Shown: in pieces, positions 1 through 10,457 of the stretch
Numbering within the stretch: the stretch's first letter is position 1
Layout of the letters: each line of letters opens with the position of its first letter
Source: Alicyclobacillus acidocaldarius subsp. acidocaldarius Tc-4-1
GTDB lineage: Bacteria > Bacillota > Bacilli > Alicyclobacillales > Alicyclobacillaceae
NCBI RefSeq assembly: GCF_000219875.1
Contig: NC_017167.1
Location: 1,761,572-1,825,571, forward strand
Reading direction: 5' to 3'
DNA length: 64,000 bases
Position numbers and translations under genes: made by a program
Notes under the pieces: generated by a model
Told to the model about the DNA's origin: nothing
Databases searched by the model: none
What the model saw: only the letters and a program-made list of their open reading frames with translations

Positions 1-20
1 CCTTTTTGCAGCACATACTC

Positions 21-950
21 TCACGCTTCACCGATGCAATTTTCCAGAACTCCAATTCGTTCGATTTCCACGCGTACCACATCCCCGACTTTCATAAACC
101 CCTTGGGATCCATCGCTACACCAACGCCCCCAGGAGTACCAGTCGCAATTACATCTCCAGGTTCGAGCGTCATCACCTGTGAGATAAAGGAGATTAATTG
201 GGCAACACTAAAGATCATGTTTCGTGTGGTGTCGTCTTGCCGGAGTTCGCCATTGAGCCACAACCGGATCGATAAGTTCTGCGGATCCGGAATGTCCTCA
301 ACCGTCACCAATGCTGGCCCCATCGGCCCCGTCTTATCAAACGACTTTCCCTGCAACCATTGGGACGTCCTTTGTTGCCAGTCCCGCACCGTGATGTCGT
401 TATATGCGGTATAACCCGCTATATATTCCAATGCTTTCTCTTGCGAAATGTCTCGGCCACGTTTCCCAATGATCACGGCCAATTCCGCCTCGTAGTCTAG
501 CTGGTCCGAGACTCGCGGAAATGGAATCACATCTCCGTGCGCACACACAGTGTTTTGTAGCTTTGCGAAAATTACAGGGATTCGTGGCAGATCACGCTTC
601 ATCTCAGAGACATGGTCATAGTAGTTTCGACCTACGCAGATGATTTTTCCCGGGCGCGGGACAGGCGCAAGTCGTTTAACCGATGAAGCTGGTACCAAGC
701 AATCTTTCAACTCTTCCCTGTGGTTTGTTACAAAAGCGAGTACCCTTCGAGCTTCGTCCATCGCACGCGCCCCCGCTTGCAAAAAGGAGAGTGGATCTGA
801 AGGGAGCAACGCGTTTGCCAATCGTTCTGGGGCAGGATCCCCTTGCATTTTTAACATGCAGGCGCACGCCCGGTTGGCATCGATAAACACGTCCCCTAGT
901 TCCAATCCTAGTCGCACGTCGCCGTTTGCATGAAATGTCACAATGCGCAC
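21..950 (-). CDS. Fumarylacetoacetate hydrolase family protein, probable fumarylpyruvate/maleylpyruvate hydrolase
   Basis: This 309-residue protein is a FAH-superfamily C-C bond hydrolase. The N-terminal 95 residues are a variable lid. The catalytic FAH fold follows, with CVGRNYYDH near 105-113, the metal-binding acidic cluster around E154 and E156 (DYEAELAV), D185 in AYNDITVRD, the GKSFDKTGPMGP loop near 201-212 and TGTPGGVG near 270-277. The GTG start has GGAGAG just upstream. It follows the gentisate 1,2-dioxygenase gene by 22 bases, so the likely role is hydrolysis of the ring-cleavage product to pyruvate and fumarate (or maleate) in the cytosol. No maleylpyruvate isomerase gene is visible, but the cluster may continue past the left edge. 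The exact substrate is inferred from the neighbour. Confidence 0.88.
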   Translation of the reverse strand: MRIVTFHANGDVRLGLELGDVFIDANRACACMLKMQGDPAPERLANALLPSDPLSFLQAGARAMDEARRVLAFVTNHREELKDCLVPASSVKRLAPVPRPGKIICVGRNYYDHVSEMKRDLPRIPVIFAKLQNTVCAHGDVIPFPRVSDQLDYEAELAVIIGKRGRDISQEKALEYIAGYTAYNDITVRDWQQRTSQWLQGKSFDKTGPMGPALVTVEDIPDPQNLSIRLWLNGELRQDDTTRNMIFSVAQLISFISQVMTLEPGDVIATGTPGGVGVAMDPKGFMKVGDVVRVEIERIGVLENCIGEA

Positions 951-972
951 AACGATCTCTCCGTTCTATTCC

Positions 973-2058
973 TTATTGGAACTCGGCCGTGACAACTTGA
1001 TGGCCGTTCGGATATTCCTCCCACCGCTCAAGTCTCAGTCGTTCCATGACGGGGCGGTCATTGGTAGAAAACAGATAGGCACTTCGCGATCCCGTGTTGA
1101 CGTGCTCATGCCACGCCCAGTTCGGGATTACAAAGGTATCTCCTTTCTCCCAAGCAAACCGAACTCCCTCGATGACGGTGTAACCACTGCCTTCAAAGAC
1201 ATGGTAAATAGCGCTGTGTACATGCCGGTGTGCACGCGTGTGATGTCCAGGAGGAAGCATTTGCATCATTGCACCGATTGTTTGGCCAGCCGCCTCCCCC
1301 GTGACAGGGTTAATGTATTCCATCGCATACGCATCGTAAGGATCGGGTTCTAATTGGCCCAACCGTTCCAGAGCTTGCTTTGTGAATGACCACTTGAATA
1401 CTGTCTGTGGCGCTACGAGGTTGTTACGGTCTTGAATCGGACGAAGTCCAGGAGCAGAATACCTTAGAAGAGCGTAGTTGTCTGGAAACGTTACAGGCTG
1501 ATTGAATTCAGGAAAATTTTCAAAAAACATTACGCCCAATTTGTAGAGAAGGGGTATATCAAGACAATCTAGCCAGATCATCGGCTCGTCGCCCTCATGC
1601 ACGTGATCGTGCCAAAGCCCTGCGGGCGTAATTAGAAAATCCCCTGCCTCCATCGCGATTCGCTCACCTTCGACGATGGTGAACGCACCAGACCCTTGGA
1701 TGATAAATCGAATCGCCGATTGATTATGCCTATGAGACGGCGCCTTTTCCCCGGGCAGAAGTAACTGGATCCCAGCGTACAACGTGTCAGTTGCAGCCCC
1801 CCAGCCCCACGGCTCCAGGTCAGCAACGCCGGGATTCCTAAAGAACACGACCCGGCGTTCCCCACCGCGGTCCAATGTCACAAGTTCTCCCGCTTCTTTA
1901 ACAAAGGGAGCAACGTCTTTCCACTTCCATAAATAGGGGATCGATTTAGGTTTCGGCTCCTTCGTCATGATGCTTCCAATCGAATTCCACAAAGGACCCA
2001 AGTGTTTCTCCTTAAGCCGTTCATAGTAAACACGAAAACGTTCGTCCAACGATTGCAT
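973..2058 (-). CDS. Gentisate 1,2-dioxygenase
   Basis: Bicupin Fe(II) dioxygenase that opens the ring of gentisate (2,5-dihydroxybenzoate) to maleylpyruvate. The first cupin shows HRHNQSAIRF (H111, H113) and a third histidine in WHDH (about 152), the usual iron ligands. The second cupin repeats the pattern as HRHVHSAIYHVFEGSG and WAWHEHVN. About 361 residues is typical of the family. Two in-frame ATGs lie at 2064 and 2058. The G-run abuts the first, so the second is better spaced and is taken as the start. It lies 22 bases downstream of the thioesterase and upstream of the FAH hydrolase, in one minus-strand operon. The bicupin fold and His set fit gentisate dioxygenase rather than 1-hydroxy-2-naphthoate dioxygenase, but that relative is not excluded. 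Confidence 0.9.
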   Translation of the reverse strand: MQSLDERFRVYYERLKEKHLGPLWNSIGSIMTKEPKPKSIPYLWKWKDVAPFVKEAGELVTLDRGGERRVVFFRNPGVADLEPWGWGAATDTLYAGIQLLLPGEKAPSHRHNQSAIRFIIQGSGAFTIVEGERIAMEAGDFLITPAGLWHDHVHEGDEPMIWLDCLDIPLLYKLGVMFFENFPEFNQPVTFPDNYALLRYSAPGLRPIQDRNNLVAPQTVFKWSFTKQALERLGQLEPDPYDAYAMEYINPVTGEAAGQTIGAMMQMLPPGHHTRAHRHVHSAIYHVFEGSGYTVIEGVRFAWEKGDTFVIPNWAWHEHVNTGSRSAYLFSTNDRPVMERLRLERWEEYPNGHQVVTAEFQ

Positions 2059-2080
2059 ATCCATCCCCCCAGAAGAGGAC

Positions 2081-2488
2081 TTATGAAACGCGAGCCGACC
2101 GAAGCCTTTCTAGCACGTCATCGGGTATCGGAATCGCCTGCAGCTTGCCACCTTGCTCCACCACCCAACCACGCCACTCATGTCCTCGCCCCGTAACGAT
2201 GCCGGCGCGCCGCACTGTGTGGTCGATCCGAATGGTTTTGTTACGCACTTCTGTGATCTCAGAAGTGATGACAATCTCGTCATCGTAGTAAAGCGGATTC
2301 TCAAACTCACAAGAAGCACTAAGGATAGGCGTAATCACCCCCTTTTTTTGTAACTCCCGAATCGACAGACCAATCATGCGAAAGTATTCGTGTGTCGCCG
2401 TATCAAACCATCTGAAATAGTTTGGATAGAACACGATGCCCGCGGCATCCGTTTCCCCCCACTGAACGCGCATCCTCATTTCATGCAC
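2081..2488 (-). CDS. Acyl-CoA thioesterase, 4-hydroxybenzoyl-CoA thioesterase (hotdog) family
   Basis: About 135 residues with the signature WGETDAAGIVFYPNYFRWFD at residues 10-29. D14 matches the catalytic aspartate of 4-hydroxybenzoyl-CoA thioesterase. The start is the GTG at 2488, eight bases after a perfect AGGAGG. A longer frame reading upstream overlaps the transporter gene and is not needed. It begins 14 bases after the transporter stop and is followed by gentisate dioxygenase. The context suggests it releases an aromatic acid, possibly gentisate or hydroxybenzoate, from CoA. This is inference: hotdog thioesterases are hard to assign by sequence. Confidence 0.82.
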   Translation of the reverse strand: MHEMRMRVQWGETDAAGIVFYPNYFRWFDTATHEYFRMIGLSIRELQKKGVITPILSASCEFENPLYYDDEIVITSEITEVRNKTIRIDHTVRRAGIVTGRGHEWRGWVVEQGGKLQAIPIPDDVLERLRSARVS

Positions 2489-2502
2489 AACGCACGTCCT
2501 CC

Positions 2503-3774
2503 TTACTGGTGAATAACTCGGACCGTCTCCATTTCGACAGCGATTCCTCGCCTCTTCAGAATCACTGGCGCAGTCTCTTTCAGTCCGAAGGAAACCAAGA
2601 ACACTAAGAACGAGCCTGCAGCAGCCATCCAAAGCGGGGCCGTTGGACTCACTGCGTCCGCCAAGGCGCCTGCAACCGTGGGGACAATCGTGCCACCGCA
2701 TAATTCACCCACAAGGATGATAAGCGACATGGCGGTCGCGACAAACGCACGCGGCACCGACTCACCCGGGATGACTGATAAGAAGATTGGCGCATATCCC
2801 TGTGCCAGGGCCGACAGTAGCGCTAGGATCATGAACGTACCCACGTTGACGTGTAGCAGCGCAATCAGAATCGGCGGGATGGTCGCAGCGAGACCAAAGG
2901 AAATAATCACAGGCTTCCTGCCGATTCGGTCTGACAAGTACGGTCCGATAAGTCCCCAGACAAAACTCCCAAGCCCCATGGCACTCATGATCAACGACGC
3001 CTGAGACGGAGAGAATTTGTCGATCGAGGTCAAAAACGTTGGCGCGAAGGTTGTAAAGGCGAACAGCCAACTCATGAACCCGATCGAAATCACCATGCAT
3101 AACCACACATTGCGGTGTTTGAAGACGACCTTGTAGTCACCAGGGTTTGGACGCACATGGGCCTCCGTCTCACTTTGATGGATGAGCTTAGGCTCGCGCA
3201 TGAACTTCATAAGGATGAACGCGACGATTAAACCCGGTATGGTGAGGATGTAAAACGCATTATGCCAACCCGCATGTTGAGCAATGGCAACGACCAGCAG
3301 AGGCGCCACAACGGTCCCCAGCAGAGCAGTGGAACTTTGCACAAAACCAATGTTGAATCCCATGCGATGCGGCGTCGATTCTGCGACGACGGACGTCTGC
3401 GCGATCGTCACCACTGGGCCTTCTGCAGCCCCCATAAGACCTCGCGCGAACAGCAAAAGCCCAAACGTCGTGGCCAATCCTGTCGAGAAGGATGCAAGCG
3501 AGAAGATGAGGATAGCAATAACCAGAAACCGTTTTTTTGCGTTGATAAGATCGGACCAACTTGAAAACAACCAACTAGAAATGGCCCAGCAGATGGACAG
3601 GATGGATACCGACATACCTATCTGGGCTTCATTCAATTTAAGTGTGGGCGCAATAAAGGGGAACAAGTAGGTGATGCTTAGCCGATCCATCATGACGAGA
3701 CCGTAGGTGAAAAACATGATAACGACAATGAAATTCTCATAAGTCCGCCACCGAAAGCGGTCCCTGGATTCCAC
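2503..3774 (-). CDS. MFS transporter, probable aromatic acid uptake
   Basis: 423-residue membrane protein with about 12 hydrophobic segments. The acidic residue in TM1 (VMMDRLSITY) and the loop-2/3 motif SSWSDLINAKKR followed by LFARGLMGAAEGP resemble anion:cation symporters of the major facilitator superfamily, a group that includes aromatic acid carriers. Starts at GTG 3774 with GGAGGG a few bases upstream. It heads the downstream group of transporter, thioesterase, dioxygenase and hydrolase, after a 236-base gap from the CoA ligase. Import of an aromatic acid is inferred from the neighbours. Confidence 0.8.
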   Translation of the reverse strand: MESRDRFRWRTYENFIVVIMFFTYGLVMMDRLSITYLFPFIAPTLKLNEAQIGMSVSILSICWAISSWLFSSWSDLINAKKRFLVIAILIFSLASFSTGLATTFGLLLFARGLMGAAEGPVVTIAQTSVVAESTPHRMGFNIGFVQSSTALLGTVVAPLLVVAIAQHAGWHNAFYILTIPGLIVAFILMKFMREPKLIHQSETEAHVRPNPGDYKVVFKHRNVWLCMVISIGFMSWLFAFTTFAPTFLTSIDKFSPSQASLIMSAMGLGSFVWGLIGPYLSDRIGRKPVIISFGLAATIPPILIALLHVNVGTFMILALLSALAQGYAPIFLSVIPGESVPRAFVATAMSLIILVGELCGGTIVPTVAGALADAVSPTAPLWMAAAGSFLVFLVSFGLKETAPVILKRRGIAVEMETVRVIHQ

Positions 3775-3804
3775 GACTCATCCCTCCAAATTTTACATAG
3801 AAAC

Positions 3805-3829
3805 GGTGTAATCGTGAGCATTTTACACC
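3805..3829. promoter_or_regulatory. Inverted repeat upstream of the MFS gene, candidate operator
   Basis: Perfect 7-base arms GGTGTAA and TTACACC separated by 11 bases, in the 236-base gap between the CoA ligase and the transporter gene. It sits about 30-55 bases before the transporter start, where a repressor site would be expected. No T-run follows, so it is not an obvious terminator. Confidence 0.4.
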
Positions 3830-4010
3830 ACTGCGGTACAACTCCATTTCACCAAGCTCACGCCCCATTCGTCCCGTTTGACTCCATCACCAAACAGAAG
3901 AAAAATGTCGTTTAGGCGAAGGAACTCGCTTTCGTCTTACATCGCCTCCTCGTACACCAAACTAGCTGAGATTATCGGCAAAAGAGTTGGATGATTTAGT
4001 GAAAACGGAT

Positions 4011-5639
4011 TCACTGAGTCGAGTTTTCAACGCGCCCGTAATACACCGGGGGATGCTTTTCACGCATTTGCTTGGCCAATTCGAGCTTATAAATCTTTCC
4101 GCTGCTATTTAATGGCATTTCATCTAGGATCTCAATGAAATCTGGCACCTTGAAGTCGGCTAGATTCTGGCGGCAATATTCCCGAATCTCTTCCTCGGTC
4201 AACGTGTGACCCGGCTTGAGCGTGACGCAAGCGCACGAACGCTCGCCTAGGACCGGATCAGGAACGCCTACCACCGCCGCCTCTTGCACTGCAGGCAGTT
4301 GATAAAGGAGCTCCTCCACTTCCTTGGGGTAGATTTTTAATCCACCGCGGTTGATCATCTCTTTGATGCGTCCCACAATGGTCACGTAACCTGCCTCATT
4401 GATAGACGCCAAATCCCCTGTGTGAAACCATCCCCGCTCGTCGATTGCGGCCTTGGTCGCTTCCTCGTTGTTATAGTAGCCCAACATTAGGCCAGGGGAG
4501 TTGGCGACGAGCTCGCCGACGTGATCCGGCGGCAAGAAATTTCCGTTTTCATCGACGACTGCTAATGCGACGCCCGGCAACGGCCTACCCACCGTCGCGT
4601 ACACCCACGGCTCGTTCTCAAAGTGCGTCGCTGTGAGCGCGGGCGAGCACTCGGTCATGCCATAGGACAAAATCGGGTTGAGGCCGAGTTCCGAGCGTAT
4701 GCGTTGGACGATCTCGTAGGGACAAGGCGCTGCCGCGACGATCCCCGTGCGAAGTGATGACAGGTCATAATGCTTTCGGTTCGGATGATTGAGCTCGAGG
4801 ACGAACATCGTCGACACGCCGTGGTGGACCGTCACTTTCTCCCGTTCGACGACTTTGAACACGTCTTCCGGATGAAACTGCTCCATGAAGACGACCGTTG
4901 AACCCATCAGCACGCCCATCAGGGTGACCGAGAGCCCGAAGATATGACAAGCGGGGACCACGACGAGCACGACGTCCCTGTCGCTGTTCTCCAGAGCTGC
5001 GTTCATTCTGTTCGCTGAGAACAGCAAGCTTTGGTGGGTTAACATCGCCCCTTTCGGAACACCTGTAGTCCCAGATGTATACACGATGGCCGCGACGTCC
5101 GCAGGTTTCACGTTTATCGCTGAAGCAATCCTGTGTTTCCGTCCCATTTCAAGGAGGTGGGCAAATGACACGCCCTTTTCGAGCGCGCTTCGGTCACCGG
5201 GGGACACCGCCACGACGTGCTCTAACCCCGGGACATGGGCTTGGCACTCAAGGAACAGCTCGTAATGGGAGAGAGCATCCTTCGTATCGCTGTGTGCGAC
5301 CAAGGCTGCCTTGGCCCCTGAGTTCTGGACAATGAATTCGATTTCATGTCTGCGCAACCGCGGATTGGCAGGAACAAGAATGAGACCCAACATTGACATG
5401 GCATAAAGGGAAATGACGAATTCGGGCCAATTGGGCATGCATACGACTACGCGATCTCCTTTCTTCAGCCCCAACTGCGACAACCCAGACGCCAGTGCCG
5501 TCACTTGCTCGTAAAGGTTTTCGTAGGACAGGCGAATGCCCCTTTCCACCTGCACCAAAGCCGTTTTATAAGGGTTTCGGTTGCGGGCGGCGATTAAGCC
5601 GTCAAACAGGGTCTGTTCTGTCTGGTCGGACGATAGCAC
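4011..5639 (-). CDS. AMP-dependent acyl-/aryl-CoA ligase
   Basis: ANL-superfamily ligase that adenylates a carboxylic acid and transfers it to CoA. The P-loop-like motif YTSGTTGVPKGAMLTH lies near residues 187-202, the aspartate motif in GWFHTGDLASINEAG, the hinge in GRIKEMINRGGLKIYP, and the C-terminal catalytic lysine in PLNSSGKIYK. The frame stays open to ATG 5711, but its first 24 codons overlap the thiolase C-terminus in another frame. I therefore take the GTG at 5639 (542 residues), just after the thiolase stop. The start is uncertain because AGGAG is only three bases away. Neighbours suggest an aromatic or phenylpropanoid acid as substrate. Confidence 0.83.
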   Translation of the reverse strand: MLSSDQTEQTLFDGLIAARNRNPYKTALVQVERGIRLSYENLYEQVTALASGLSQLGLKKGDRVVVCMPNWPEFVISLYAMSMLGLILVPANPRLRRHEIEFIVQNSGAKAALVAHSDTKDALSHYELFLECQAHVPGLEHVVAVSPGDRSALEKGVSFAHLLEMGRKHRIASAINVKPADVAAIVYTSGTTGVPKGAMLTHQSLLFSANRMNAALENSDRDVVLVVVPACHIFGLSVTLMGVLMGSTVVFMEQFHPEDVFKVVEREKVTVHHGVSTMFVLELNHPNRKHYDLSSLRTGIVAAAPCPYEIVQRIRSELGLNPILSYGMTECSPALTATHFENEPWVYATVGRPLPGVALAVVDENGNFLPPDHVGELVANSPGLMLGYYNNEEATKAAIDERGWFHTGDLASINEAGYVTIVGRIKEMINRGGLKIYPKEVEELLYQLPAVQEAAVVGVPDPVLGERSCACVTLKPGHTLTEEEIREYCRQNLADFKVPDFIEILDEMPLNSSGKIYKLELAKQMREKHPPVYYGRVENSTQ

Positions 5640-5646
5640 GCGCTCC

Positions 5647-6827
<1,181 letters not shown>

Positions 6828-6849
6828 GATCCATCCCCCCTTGATTTAT

Positions 6850-6889
6850 TTTATGAAGAGATAAAATTCATCACCAAAAGCTTCATAAA
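6850..6889. promoter_or_regulatory. Perfect 9-base inverted repeat between hydratase and thiolase genes
   Basis: Arms TTTATGAAG and CTTCATAAA with a 22-base A/T-rich spacer fill the 63-base gap between the enoyl-CoA hydratase stop and the thiolase start. It could be an operator or an RNA hairpin in the operon. No T-run follows. Confidence 0.35.
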
Positions 6890-6890
6890 T

Positions 6891-7667
6891 TCATACATTC
6901 GAGAAGACAGGTTTGCGCTTTTCAACAAAAGCCCGAATGCCCTCCTGACCGTCTCGACTTTGAAACGCCGTCATGAAAGCTCGTTGTTCCAGAGACAACC
7001 CCGCCTCGATGGGAACGTCGAGCGCATTCGCGATCGCTAGTTTGGCTTCGGCCAATGCAATAAGCGGTCGCTGAATGAGCTCATTCACAAGGTTTGTCGT
7101 CGCCTCCTCGAGTTTTTCTGGTTCTACAACATCGCAGGCGACTCCAAGGGCTTTCGCTTCCTCGGCCGGCAAAGGGCGACCAAGCATGACGATTTCTTTT
7201 GCCTTCGCCGGGCCAACACACCGCGTGAGTCGCTGAGTCCCTCCCCCTCCTGGAATGATTCCGAGACTGAGCTCGGGAAGCGCAAATACAGCGTTTTGGG
7301 CGGCAAGTCGAAAATCGCACGCAAGAGCTAGTTCAAACCCAGCACCGTATGCAATGCCACTGACAACACACACTACAGGCTTTGTACACTGCTCGATTGC
7401 TCGCAGCGCACGACCTGATATGCAATTGAACTCAGCCATCTGGCGCGCGTCATATTGGGCCACTTCTTTGACATCGATCCCTGCAACGAACGATTTTTTA
7501 CCACTACCTACAATCACGACAACACGGACGTTCGGATCTTTTTCAGCTTCTTTGATACACTCGTACAGAGCTTCGAACGCGGCACGGTTGAGTGCGTTAA
7601 CCGGCGGATTGTGAATCGAGATTCGCGCGCAGTTTGATTCAACTGTCATTTGAATGATAGAGCTCAT
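6891..7667 (-). CDS. Enoyl-CoA hydratase/isomerase family protein
   Basis: 258-residue crotonase-fold protein. The oxyanion-hole segments are KSFVAGIDVKE and SGIAYGAGFELA. Both catalytic glutamates of true hydratases are present (E112 in GFELALACD and E132 in LPELSLGIIPG), followed by GGGGTQRL. The start ATG overlaps the restored stop of the dehydrogenase as ATGA, so the two are translationally coupled. It would hydrate an enoyl-CoA such as a cinnamoyl- or fatty-acyl-type thioester in the same beta-oxidation-like route as its neighbours. Confidence 0.88.
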   Translation of the reverse strand: MSSIIQMTVESNCARISIHNPPVNALNRAAFEALYECIKEAEKDPNVRVVVIVGSGKKSFVAGIDVKEVAQYDARQMAEFNCISGRALRAIEQCTKPVVCVVSGIAYGAGFELALACDFRLAAQNAVFALPELSLGIIPGGGGTQRLTRCVGPAKAKEIVMLGRPLPAEEAKALGVACDVVEPEKLEEATTNLVNELIQRPLIALAEAKLAIANALDVPIEAGLSLEQRAFMTAFQSRDGQEGIRAFVEKRKPVFSNV

Positions 7668-8535
7668 TCCTTACCTTCCCCCTCGTAGTCATACCATCCT
7701 TTCCCAACCTTTCGCCCGAGTCGCCCCGCCCTTACGAGCGTGCGCAGCGAGTGAGGAGCGGCATACCGAGGATCCTTTGTTTCATTGTAAAAACATCCAT
7801 AACATACAGACCGATTTCGACTCCTGCGAAATCCTGCAACTCAAACGGACCCATCGGGTAATTCAAACCAAGTTTCACTGCGGTATCGACGTCCTCTTTT
7901 GTTGCGACACCTTCTTCAACCAGCCGAATCGCCTCGATGAATTGCGGAATCATTATGCGATTCACAATAAACCCTGGCGTGTCCTTTTTGACCTCGACTG
8001 TTGTCTTTCCGAATTTCTCCGCGAGTTCTTTTGCAACTTTGACTGTCTCGTCACTCGTGTTGAATCCTCGCACAATCTCAACCAAGCGCATAACCTGGGG
8101 AGGATTAAAGAAATGCATCCCAACAACCTTGTCTGGCCTTTCAGTCACCGATGCAATGCTTGTGATCGAAAGCGACGACGTATTGGTTGCAAGGATGACC
8201 TGAGGGCTACATATCTTATCTAATTGCCCAAAAACTTCTTGTTTAACTTCCAAATCTTCTACAACTGCTTCGATCACGAAGTCTACTCGGGACAGCTCAG
8301 TTATCTGCGACGTGAAACTAACTCGCGAGAGCATCGAATCCGCGGCTTCTTGTGAAAGTTTTCCTTTAGAAATCTCTTTATTTACCAAATATTGAATATT
8401 ATTCCTCCCCTTTTCTAGTGCCTCTTTAACATTATCAACGACGATAACTTCGAATCCTTGCTGTGCAGCGACATGCGCAATTCCTGCTCCCATGCTCCCA
8501 GAACCAACTATTCCTAATAATCTTATCTCTTCCAC
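7664..8535 (-). pseudogene. 3-hydroxyacyl-CoA dehydrogenase, frameshifted near the C-terminus
   Basis: NAD-dependent 3-hydroxybutyryl-CoA dehydrogenase type. The Rossmann motif GIVGSGSMGAGIA is at residues 8-20, with NTSSLSI and GMHFFNPP further on and the C-terminal domain from about 180. It begins at GTG 8535 after GAGGTGA. The open frame ends in a false tail after YVMDVF. In the next frame the family ending continues (YNETKDPRYAAP, then VGKGWYDYEGEGKE) to a stop at 7664 that overlaps the hydratase start. The break is at a five-T run (coding strand, 7789-7793) that appears one T short. This is the same kind of lesion as in the thiolase. Confidence 0.85.
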
Positions 8536-8555
8536 ATAGAATCACCTCGCGTTCA

Positions 8556-8576
8556 TGTTCTCTGAACACTATGATA
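8556..8576 (-). promoter_or_regulatory. Candidate operator and -10 element ahead of the catabolic cluster
   Basis: Palindrome TGTTC TCT GAACA (8556-8568) lies 21 bases before the dehydrogenase start and directly beside a possible -10 (TATCAT on the minus strand, 8571-8576). This is where a repressor would block initiation. No good -35 is visible, so the promoter is tentative. Confidence 0.35.
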
Positions 8577-9012
8577 GGCCCGAAAACCGACATTCGAAAT
8601 ACGCGAATCAAATGGACACTGCACAGCAAAATCCTCAGATATGCGGATTGAAGTCCCGGCACAATATGTTTGAGCCTTTTGCAGAATGACGGATTCCATT
8701 GCGAGCGAAAACGACGCACACTTCTCGTGAAAGATAACTTATTCCACAAAAATCCTTTTCTGCTGTGTGGATAGATCACGCCCCTTCGGTAGTGCTCGTT
8801 CGAGTCATCAGAGTAGATGCCAAGAGCACAATCGCGTGGATGTACGCATGTACGGTGACTTTCTCGATGCCACGTACATGCACGCTGTCAACATCGGTTG
8901 TAAAATCCCCAACATAAATATCAAGACTCATAAGTTAGTAGGGACGAGCCCCCACTTAGGCTGGTGTATTGTCGTAGAGAGGTTTGGCCAGTGCACAAGC
9001 GTTTAGGAGCCG
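8577..9012. other. Intergenic stretch without a convincing gene
   Basis: About 435 bases between the catabolic promoter region and the IS21 remnant. Short open frames exist on both strands, but none has a ribosome site or recognisable protein. It may hold the upstream promoter or regulator sites of the catabolic cluster. Confidence 0.5.
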
Positions 9013-9210
9013 CTTGTGTGTTTGTCAAGCGAAAAAGTTGACCACTTTGCTAATTGAAAAGTTGACCACCCTGGCGTAGTGGGTCTGGTGCCTGGCGAAG
9101 GCATGACAACCTCGTCACAACTGGGTTGCCGCTCGTCTTTGGCTCTCTCGGAATCGATAGGATTCGCCTTCAAACAGCAGGATGTGGGAGTGGTGGGTGG
9201 TGTTAGGTTA
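9013..9210 (-). mobile_element. IS21-family end with istB 3' remnant
   Basis: On the minus strand 9115-9210 encodes the last residues of an IstB-type ATPase (THHSHILLFEGESYRFRESQ and a short tail, stop at 9115). Beyond it come two direct copies of AAAAGTTGACCAC (about 9032-9045 and 9056-9069), the repeated end structure typical of IS21 elements. The gene is cut at about 9210 by the left end of the IS3 element, so only this end survives. Confidence 0.6.
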
Positions 9211-9267
9211 AAACAGTGGACGCAGCGAATCGAGAATGTAAGAATAAGTCGATTCGAGGTGAGCCAC

Positions 9268-9555
9268 GTGACACAAAAATACGACAACGACTTTAAACTC
9301 CATGCTGTTCAACTCGCTTTGGAAGGCCACAAGGCAGCAAGTGAAATCGCACGCGATCTCGGGATATCTGTGAAGAGTTTGTACGGGTGGATCGCGAAGT
9401 ATCGCGAAGATCCTGAAACCCCGTTCGTCGGAAGCGGAAACCTGAGACCAGAAGCGAAAGCGATGCGCGATCTGGAGTGGGAAAATCGCCAATTGCGAGA
9501 GGAGAATGAGATCCTAAAAAAAGCCATGCGCATCTTCACCAACGACCGGAAGTAG
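9268..9555 (+). CDS. IS3-family transposase OrfA
   Basis: 95-residue DNA-binding protein with a helix-turn-helix (HKAASEIARDLGISVKSLYGW) and a C-terminal leucine-zipper-like coiled coil (LEWENRQLREENEILKKA). The start is GTG 9268, five bases after GAGGTGAG; the frame is open further upstream but without a site. It overlaps orfB in the -1 frame, and the two are normally joined by frameshifting. Confidence 0.85.
   Translation: MTQKYDNDFKLHAVQLALEGHKAASEIARDLGISVKSLYGWIAKYREDPETPFVGSGNLRPEAKAMRDLEWENRQLREENEILKKAMRIFTNDRK
9516..9522 (+). promoter_or_regulatory. A7 slippery heptamer for -1 frameshifting
   Basis: Seven A residues read in orfA as CTA AAA AAA, the A AAA AAA class of slippery site. 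A -1 slip leads into the orfB frame without an intervening stop, giving the OrfAB fusion typical of IS3 elements. Confidence 0.7.
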
Positions 9556-10457
9556 TGTATGCCTGGATCCACAAGCACCGCTCCGAATTTCCGGTTCAGA
9601 AGATGTGCAAAGTCCTCGGTGTATCTCGGAGCGGCTACTACGCATGGCGCGGACGGCCCGAAAGTCTTCGGGCCAAGCGCAGGAAGCGACGGATTCGTCG
9701 CATTCATGAACTGTTCCTGCAATCTCGTCGATTGTATGGGAGTCCAAAGATCACAGCGCTCCTACGTCGGGACGGGGAACGCATCGCACAAAAGACGGTA
9801 GCGCGTCTCATGCGAGAGCACGGGCTTCGGAGTCGTACCGTACGCAAGTACAAAGCGACAACCGATTCGAAGCATCGTCATCCCGTGCATGAGAACGTCC
9901 TCAATCAACGCTTTGTGGCAGAACGGCCAGGACAGGTCTATATGGCAGATATCACGTACATTCCGACAGATGAAGGCTGGGTGTATCTTGCCAGCGTTGA
10001 AGATCTGTACAGCCGTAAGATTGTGGGTTGGAACGCAGGTGCGAGGATGTCCAAAGAGCTCTGCATCCGCGCGTTGGAGCAAGCACACAAACACAGGCAG
10101 CAACGCGACGGCGTTGTCCTGCACCATTCGGATCGTGGAAGCCAGTACGCGTCGCATGAGTATCAGAACCGGCTCAGAGCCTATGGGATGACGGCAAGCA
10201 TGAGTCGGAAAGGGAATTGTTATGACAATGCTTGTATGGAATCATTCCACAGCGTGCTCAAGCGAGAACTCGTGTACCTAGAGAGATTCCGGACGCGAGC
10301 TGAGGCCATCCGACGGATCTTCGAGTACATCGAAATCTGGTACAACCGACAACGGATCCACGGTGCAGTTGGGTATCGGACGCCCGATGACGTCGAGCGC
10401 CAATACTTCGAGGCGAAGTTGAAAGGTGTCGGTGCAGATGGCCAAGTGAGTGCTTGA
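9555..10457 (+). CDS. IS3-family transposase OrfB (DDE integrase domain)
   Basis: 300 residues. The N-terminal HTH_21 region contains LGVSRSGYYAWRGRP, then the rve integrase core with the first aspartate in YMADITYIPT, the second in HHSDRGSQYAS, and the glutamate in CMESFHSVLKREL. The DDE triad is intact. The GTG at 9555 overlaps the orfA stop as TAGTG, and most product is expected as an OrfAB fusion through the A7 heptamer. Confidence 0.9.
   Translation: MYAWIHKHRSEFPVQKMCKVLGVSRSGYYAWRGRPESLRAKRRKRRIRRIHELFLQSRRLYGSPKITALLRRDGERIAQKTVARLMREHGLRSRTVRKYKATTDSKHRHPVHENVLNQRFVAERPGQVYMADITYIPTDEGWVYLASVEDLYSRKIVGWNAGARMSKELCIRALEQAHKHRQQRDGVVLHHSDRGSQYASHEYQNRLRAYGMTASMSRKGNCYDNACMESFHSVLKRELVYLERFRTRAEAIRRIFEYIEIWYNRQRIHGAVGYRTPDDVERQYFEAKLKGVGADGQVSA

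Noticed and set aside
8435-8779. Minus-strand frame overlapping the dehydrogenase start
   Set aside because: Conflicts with the Rossmann-fold start of the dehydrogenase and has no family features.
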